A stretch of 64,000 bases of DNA, taken from contig NZ_FOCN01000006.1 of assembly GCF_900110125.1 (NCBI RefSeq), positions 1 to 64,000 on the forward strand, read 5' to 3'. Positions 60,098 through 64,000 of the stretch are shown here, in pieces. The notes below the pieces were generated by a model that searched no databases, had not been told where the DNA came from, and saw only the letters and a program-made list of their open reading frames with translations. Source of the stretch: Cryobacterium luteum. Its GTDB lineage: Bacteria > Actinomycetota > Actinomycetes > Actinomycetales > Microbacteriaceae. Both the position numbers and the translations under genes were made by a program. Positions within the stretch are counted from its first letter, which is position 1, and the number at the start of each line of letters is the position of its first letter.

Positions 60098-61423
60098 ATG
60101 GAACATTTCGACTCGATTGTGATCGGCGCCGGAATAGCCGGGCTGACCGCCGCTCGACTCCTGGCTCAAGCTGGTCGCCGCGTCGTGGTGCTCGAGGCCC
60201 GCGACCGCGTGGGTGGCCGGGTGTGTACGGATCGAACCGACGGACTGATCACCGATCTCGGCGCATCCTGGATCCACGGTGTGACCGGCAACCCCGTCGC
60301 AGCGGCGGCAGCGGCATTCGGCCTGCCGACCGTGGAGTTCACGGTCGGCGGCTACCAGCCCGACAGCCGACCCATCGCCTATTACGGTCCTGACGGTGAG
60401 CGGCTCTCGGCTGAGAAGGCGCGGGCCTTCGCCGACGACGTGCGAGCGGTCGACGCCGCGCTCATGACCGCGGTCGCAGCCTCGAAAGCGGATGCCTCCT
60501 ACCGCGACGTGACCGAGACGGCGCTGGCCCGCCAGCGATGGAGCGCCGAGCGTGCGGAACGGGTGCGTGAGTTTCTCCAGCACCGGAGCGAGGAACAGTA
60601 CGGGGCGTGGATCGAGGACCTTGCCGCGCACGGCCTTGATGACGATGTCATCGACGGCGATGAAGTGGTCTTTCCAAACGGCTACGACCAGCTGGCCGTG
60701 CGGCTGGCGGCCGGGCTGGACATCCGCTTTGACCAGGTCGTCACGCAGGTGCGCTGGTCGACCGAGGGTGTTTCGGTCGCGACGTGTGAGAGAACTCTGG
60801 CCGCGAGCAGTGCCGTCGTGACGGTGCCCGTCGGGGTGCTGCAGTCGGCAGATTTCACGATTGAGCCGGCGCTCCCCGAGCCGAACGCCGGGGCCCTGGG
60901 GCGACTCACGATGAACGCCTTCGAGAAGGTCGTCCTGCGGTTCCCGACCAAGTTCTGGGACGACGGGGTCTATGCGATTCGGCAGCAGGGCGCCGAGGGT
61001 CGCCGGTGGCACTCCTGGTACGACCTCACGGCCCTGCACGGCACCCCGACCCTGCTGACCTTTGCCGCCGGCCCGGTGGCCAGGGAAATTCGCGAGTGGA
61101 CCCAAGAGCAGGTCGTCGACTCGGTCCTCGCGCAACTGCGGCGACTTTATGGCGCCCGGGTGGAGCAGCCGAACCGGGTTGACCTCACCGCCTGGCACGC
61201 TGACCCGCTCGCTCGCGGTTCGTACGCTTATATGACGCTCGGCTCTACGACGGCAGACCACGACGACATCGCGACCCCCGTCGGCGGGGTCCTCCACCTC
61301 GCCGGCGAGGCGACCTGGACCGATGACCCGGCGACCGTCACCGCGGCGCTTTGTTCTGGCCACCGCGCGGCCTCGAACGTTCTGCATCGGGAGATCCCGA
61401 TCGCCGACCTCTGGGCTGATTGA
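60098..61423 (+). CDS. Flavin-dependent amine oxidase
   Basis: 441 residues. The FAD dinucleotide fold is [38 protein letters not shown], with LGASWIHG after it. The C-terminus has the [23 protein letters not shown] flavin-contacting motif. It resembles polyamine and monoamine oxidases, which release ammonia and peroxide. There is no signal peptide. The gene ends 2 bases before a tRNA fragment on the other strand. Confidence 0.9.
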   Translation: MEHFDSIVIGAGIAGLTAARLLAQAGRRVVVLEARDRVGGRVCTDRTDGLITDLGASWIHGVTGNPVAAAAAAFGLPTVEFTVGGYQPDSRPIAYYGPDGERLSAEKARAFADDVRAVDAALMTAVAASKADASYRDVTETALARQRWSAERAERVREFLQHRSEEQYGAWIEDLAAHGLDDDVIDGDEVVFPNGYDQLAVRLAAGLDIRFDQVVTQVRWSTEGVSVATCERTLAASSAVVTVPVGVLQSADFTIEPALPEPNAGALGRLTMNAFEKVVLRFPTKFWDDGVYAIRQQGAEGRRWHSWYDLTALHGTPTLLTFAAGPVAREIREWTQEQVVDSVLAQLRRLYGARVEQPNRVDLTAWHADPLARGSYAYMTLGSTTADHDDIATPVGGVLHLAGEATWTDDPATVTAALCSGHRAASNVLHREIPIADLWAD

Positions 61424-61425
61424 GC

Positions 61426-61470
61426 GTGCCCCCAGGCAGATTCGAACTGCCGCCCCTGCCTCCGGAGGGC
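61426..61470 (-). other. 3' fragment of tRNA-Arg(CCG), likely integration (att) scar
   Basis: Read on the minus strand, 45 bases reproduce the 3' half of a tRNA-Arg(CCG). They comprise the anticodon loop CTCCGGA with its 3' stem GGCAG, a T-arm GGCAG-TTCGAAT-CTGCC, and the acceptor strand TGGGGGC plus A. The D-arm and 5' acceptor strand are absent, and no complement to GGGGGC lies at tRNA distance. Such fragments are left where integrases recombine at tRNA 3' ends. Confidence 0.65.
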
Positions 61471-61704
61471 GAACCAGGCCGAAGACATGCCCAGTCACAC
61501 GACACGAAAAGCCTGATTCGAGGGCATTTGTCGATCGCGCCGCTATTCACTAATACTCATACATTGCCGGCCAGTTGCGGGCAGGCTGTGGGCGGCAGCC
61601 AGATCGTTAGAACAGACGAAGTTTCTGCCGTAACTTCGACGGCTGGCCGAACTCGCGGCGGCCCGCACTGAGATCACACCGGCGCGCTGGTTACTTCGCC
61701 CCGG

Positions 61705-63225
61705 TCAGTGTCCGCCGCCGAGGTTGCCGGCCAGGCGGGTGTGTAGCTCGTGGCTGGCCTCGTTGAGCCCCTCGATCACGACGTATTTGTCGTGGCGCTC
61801 GTACTTGTAGGTGATGGTGTCGAGGGTGGCGACGGTGGAGGCGTCCCAGATGTGTGAGGCCGACATGTCGATGACGATGCGGTCGGGGTCGTTGGCGTAC
61901 TCGAATTGGGTCATCAGGTCGTTGCTCGAGGCGAAGAACAGCGCCCCGGTGACTGTGTAATACGCGGTCGGGACCGGCTCGTCGAGTTCGACGGTGCGGT
62001 CCACTCGGGCCAGGTGAGCGACGCGACGGGCGAAGGCAACCATCGCCACGATCACGCCGACGACGACGCCAATGGCGAGGTTGTGGGTGAGTACGATGAC
62101 GATGACCGTGGCGACCATGACCGTGGTCTCGCTCTTCGGCATCCGCTTGAGGGTCGAGAAACGGATGCTGTGCCAATCGAAGGTGAGAAAAGCCACGATG
62201 ATCATGACCGCGACCAGGGCGGCCATGGGCACGACGGCGAGGACGTCGCCGAGGCCGAGCACGAGTACGAGGAGAAAGATGCCGGCGAGGAAGGTGGAGA
62301 TGCGGGTGCGAGCGCCGGAGGCTCTGACGTTGATCATGGTCTGGCCGATCATGGCGCAGCCGCCCATGCCGCCGAACAGGCCGCTCATGACGTTGGCGAC
62401 ACCTTGCCCCCAGGTCTCCCGGGTTTTGTTGGAATGGGTATCGGTGATCTCATCGACGAATTTCGCGGTCATGAGTGACTCGAGGATTCCAACGAAGGCC
62501 ATTCCGAGGGCGTAGGGGGCGATGATCGTGAAGGTGTCCCAGTTGAGCGGAACGCTCGGGAGGAAGAGCTCGGGCAGGCTCTTGGGCAGTTCGCCCTGGT
62601 CGCCGATGGTGGGCACGTTGAGGCCGATGACGACGGTCACCACGGTGAGTACGACGATTACGACGAGCGGTGCCGGAATCACCTTGGTGATGCGGGGCAT
62701 GACGATCGTGATGATCAGGCCGGCGGCGACGAGCGGGTAGACCGTGAAGGGCACGCCGAGCAGCTGGGGGAGTTGTGCGGTGAAGATGAGAATGGCGAGG
62801 GCGTTGACGAAGCCGACCATGACGCTGCGGGGAATGAAGCGCATGAGTTTGGCGACGCCGACCAGGCTGAGCACGATCTGGAATATCCCGGCGAGAATGA
62901 CGGTGGCGATGAAATACTCCATGCCGTAGTCACGGGCGACCGGGGCGATGACCAGGGCGACGGCGCCGGTCGCGGCGGTGATCATGGCAGGGCGTCCGCC
63001 GACGACGGCGATGGTGACGGCCATGACGAACGATGAGAACAATCCGACCCGAGGGTCGACGCCGGCGATGATCGAGAACGCGATCGCCTCGGGGATGAGG
63101 GCCATCGCCACGACGAGCCCGGCGAGCACCTCGCGGGTGAGCAGGCGGGGTGTGCGCAGCGCGGTGAGTACGGAGGGTTCCGCCTTGTAGCGATTTGTTG
63201 ACGCGAATTTTTGAACGATGGCCAT
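61705..63225 (-). CDS. SulP-family anion transporter with STAS domain
   Basis: 506 residues. SulP transmembrane signatures: REVLAGLVVAMALIPEAIAFSIIAGVDPRVGLFSSF, and IGQTMINVRASGARTRIS, with about 11-12 helices, then a C-terminal STAS domain (DRIVIDMSASHIWDASTVATLD). SulP proteins carry sulfate, bicarbonate or dicarboxylates; the substrate is unclear here. GGAGG precedes ATG 63225; an earlier in-frame start is not family-like. It is divergent from a MerR regulator over about 210 bases. Confidence 0.93.
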   Translation of the reverse strand: MAIVQKFASTNRYKAEPSVLTALRTPRLLTREVLAGLVVAMALIPEAIAFSIIAGVDPRVGLFSSFVMAVTIAVVGGRPAMITAATGAVALVIAPVARDYGMEYFIATVILAGIFQIVLSLVGVAKLMRFIPRSVMVGFVNALAILIFTAQLPQLLGVPFTVYPLVAAGLIITIVMPRITKVIPAPLVVIVVLTVVTVVIGLNVPTIGDQGELPKSLPELFLPSVPLNWDTFTIIAPYALGMAFVGILESLMTAKFVDEITDTHSNKTRETWGQGVANVMSGLFGGMGGCAMIGQTMINVRASGARTRISTFLAGIFLLVLVLGLGDVLAVVPMAALVAVMIIVAFLTFDWHSIRFSTLKRMPKSETTVMVATVIVIVLTHNLAIGVVVGVIVAMVAFARRVAHLARVDRTVELDEPVPTAYYTVTGALFFASSNDLMTQFEYANDPDRIVIDMSASHIWDASTVATLDTITYKYERHDKYVVIEGLNEASHELHTRLAGNLGGGH

Positions 63226-63392
63226 GAGGCCTCCAGAAGCTGGGCCGGGGATGCGGCCGAAATGGTTTGAGAAGAATCGCCGCAGTGCGCACCTCCACCA
63301 GCCAGCGAGGCCGTTCCTTCGAAGGCGTGCCTTCACGGACAATGGTGGGAGAGTGGGCTAATAGTTGAATGTCAGCCGACTTCTGTAACACT

Positions 63393-63408
63393 ACCCTAAC
63401 GTAAGGGT
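63393..63408. promoter_or_regulatory. MerR-type operator between the SulP and MerR genes
   Basis: ACCCT-A-ACGT-A-AGGGT is a near-palindromic 16-mer placed 31 bases before the MerR start, in the divergent promoter region. MerR regulators bind such dyads between -35 and -10 boxes. It is the likely binding site for control of one or both genes. Confidence 0.5.
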
Positions 63409-63438
63409 TGATTGCGATTTCTAGAAAGAGGTATTCCG

Positions 63439-63840
63439 GTGAAACCAGACGCAACGGGCCCTGCGGTCACGATGCACATCGGCGAGCTTGCCGAAAAGAC
63501 CGGGCTATCCCTGCGCACGATCCGCCACTATGACGAGGTTGGCCTGCTCAAGGCATCCGCCCGCACTGAGGGCGGTTTTCGGCTGTATTCACCCGACGAC
63601 TTCGCGCGACTGATGCTCATTCGTCGCATGAAGCCGCTCGGCTTCACCCTCGATGAGATGACGGCCCTGCTTGCGGTCATCGACACGCGACAAAACGGTG
63701 GACTGGATGCCGACGCTCCCGAAACGAGGCAGCAGCTGGATTCCTTCATCGCCGAGACCGTTGCGCGCCGCCAGAAGCTTCACGATCAACTCGGCATGGC
63801 CGACGAGTTCCTCGAGCTGCTCCGCGCACAGATGTCCTGA
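63439..63840 (+). CDS. MerR-family transcriptional regulator
   Basis: 133 residues. MHIGELAEKTGLSLRTIRHYDEVGLLKASARTEGGFRLYSPDDFARL is the MerR winged HTH. LMLIRRMKPLGFTLDEMTALL is the following helix pair, and a long coiled-coil helix (LDSFIAETVARRQKLHDQLGMADEFL) mediates dimerisation. There is no metal-binding Cys in the short C-terminus, so the signal is unknown. GTG 63439 with AAAGAGG upstream is preferred; ATG 63472 is possible. It probably controls the divergent SulP gene. Confidence 0.9.
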   Translation: MKPDATGPAVTMHIGELAEKTGLSLRTIRHYDEVGLLKASARTEGGFRLYSPDDFARLMLIRRMKPLGFTLDEMTALLAVIDTRQNGGLDADAPETRQQLDSFIAETVARRQKLHDQLGMADEFLELLRAQMS

Positions 63841-63938
63841 TAGATAACACGGGCAGCCCCCGAATGCTCAATGGGGTAATGCCGGCCACGCAATGTCAGT
63901 GTCTGGACTTCCGAATGCATTCCGAATACGATGAGCAC

Positions 63939-64000
63939 ATGACCCTGATCTACGACCCTCGCACCACGACTCGGCGATCATCAGACCTGAGCAAGCACTC
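63939..64000 (+). CDS. Possible start of a gene running off the window
   Basis: ATG at 63939 opens a frame of about 20 codons that reaches the window edge without a stop. The residues (MTLIYDPRTTT...) are not recognisable. No clear ribosome site is seen, so this is a weak call. Confidence 0.3.
   Translation, partial: MTLIYDPRTTTRRSSDLSKH

Noticed and set aside
60092..61498. A 468-codon open frame on the minus strand
   Set aside because: Antisense to the amine oxidase gene, whose FAD motifs are unmistakable on the plus strand.
1..64000. CRISPR arrays, insertion sequences, rRNA genes or complete tRNAs
   Set aside because: No regularly spaced repeats, no transposase motifs and no complete tRNA cloverleaf were seen; only the 45-base tRNA-Arg fragment at 61426-61470.

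Overview
The window looks like a chromosomal stretch of a high-GC actinobacterium of the family Microbacteriaceae. The reasons are high GC with strong G/C third-position use, the gene families present (DUF222-type HNH proteins, a 1613-aa NAD-glutamate dehydrogenase, a mycoredoxin-like protein, HelD-type helicases), and a dense scatter of the word CGGATGC/GCATCCG. A secreted DUF3494 ice-binding protein suggests a cold-living genus such as Cryobacterium. The genus is inference.

Layout. 0-1.4 kb: the end of an HNH protein and an AbrB/PIN toxin-antitoxin pair. 1.4-5.5 kb: a CitMHS transporter, an AtuA-like (DUF1446) enzyme and its small partner, with a divergent LysR regulator. 5.5-13.1 kb: an accessory island, AT-richer in its first half, with a restriction-fold protein, a zinc-ribbon membrane protein, a nuclease-DUF2075 ATPase, a small membrane protein coupled to a HelD-like helicase carrying an internal nuclease, and a broken copy of that helicase fused to a BRCT remnant. 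13-20 kb: ThuA protein, YccF, two further toxin-antitoxin pairs and assorted small genes. 20.2-24.3 kb: a decayed stretch with a PadR gene interrupted by an amber codon, an intact AarF/ABC1 kinase, and fragments of AarF, HNH and the Wadjet nuclease JetD.

24.5-38 kb is mostly housekeeping: a secreted lytic transglycosylase-like protein, NAD-glutamate dehydrogenase, peroxiredoxin behind a CsoR/CstR-like operator, mycoredoxin, ice-binding protein, phosphatase, EEP nuclease, an orphan DarT-like ADP-ribosyltransferase, MOSC protein and Dps. 38.2-42.5 kb is a tightly coupled operon of an acyl-CoA dehydrogenase homologue, a PIG-L deacetylase/NodS-like methyltransferase fusion, a glycosyltransferase and an aldo/keto reductase. 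It looks like a pathway for an undescribed small glycoside. 42.5-52.9 kb is one long minus-strand run: PrmC-like methyltransferase, hutU, hutF-type deiminase, hutI, hutD, oligopeptidase B and a SNF2 helicase that has lost its SWIM domain. This run converts urocanate to N-formylglutamate; hutH and hutG are not in the window.

53-64 kb: small genes, a deleted hexapeptide-repeat pseudogene, a metalloprotease with Ig-like repeats, a threonine synthase-like enzyme, an acetate transporter next to isocitrate lyase (acetate/glyoxylate metabolism), an amine oxidase, a 45-nt 3' fragment of tRNA-Arg(CCG) that looks like an integration scar, and a SulP transporter divergent from a MerR regulator. All identifications rest on reading motifs by eye; no search was run.
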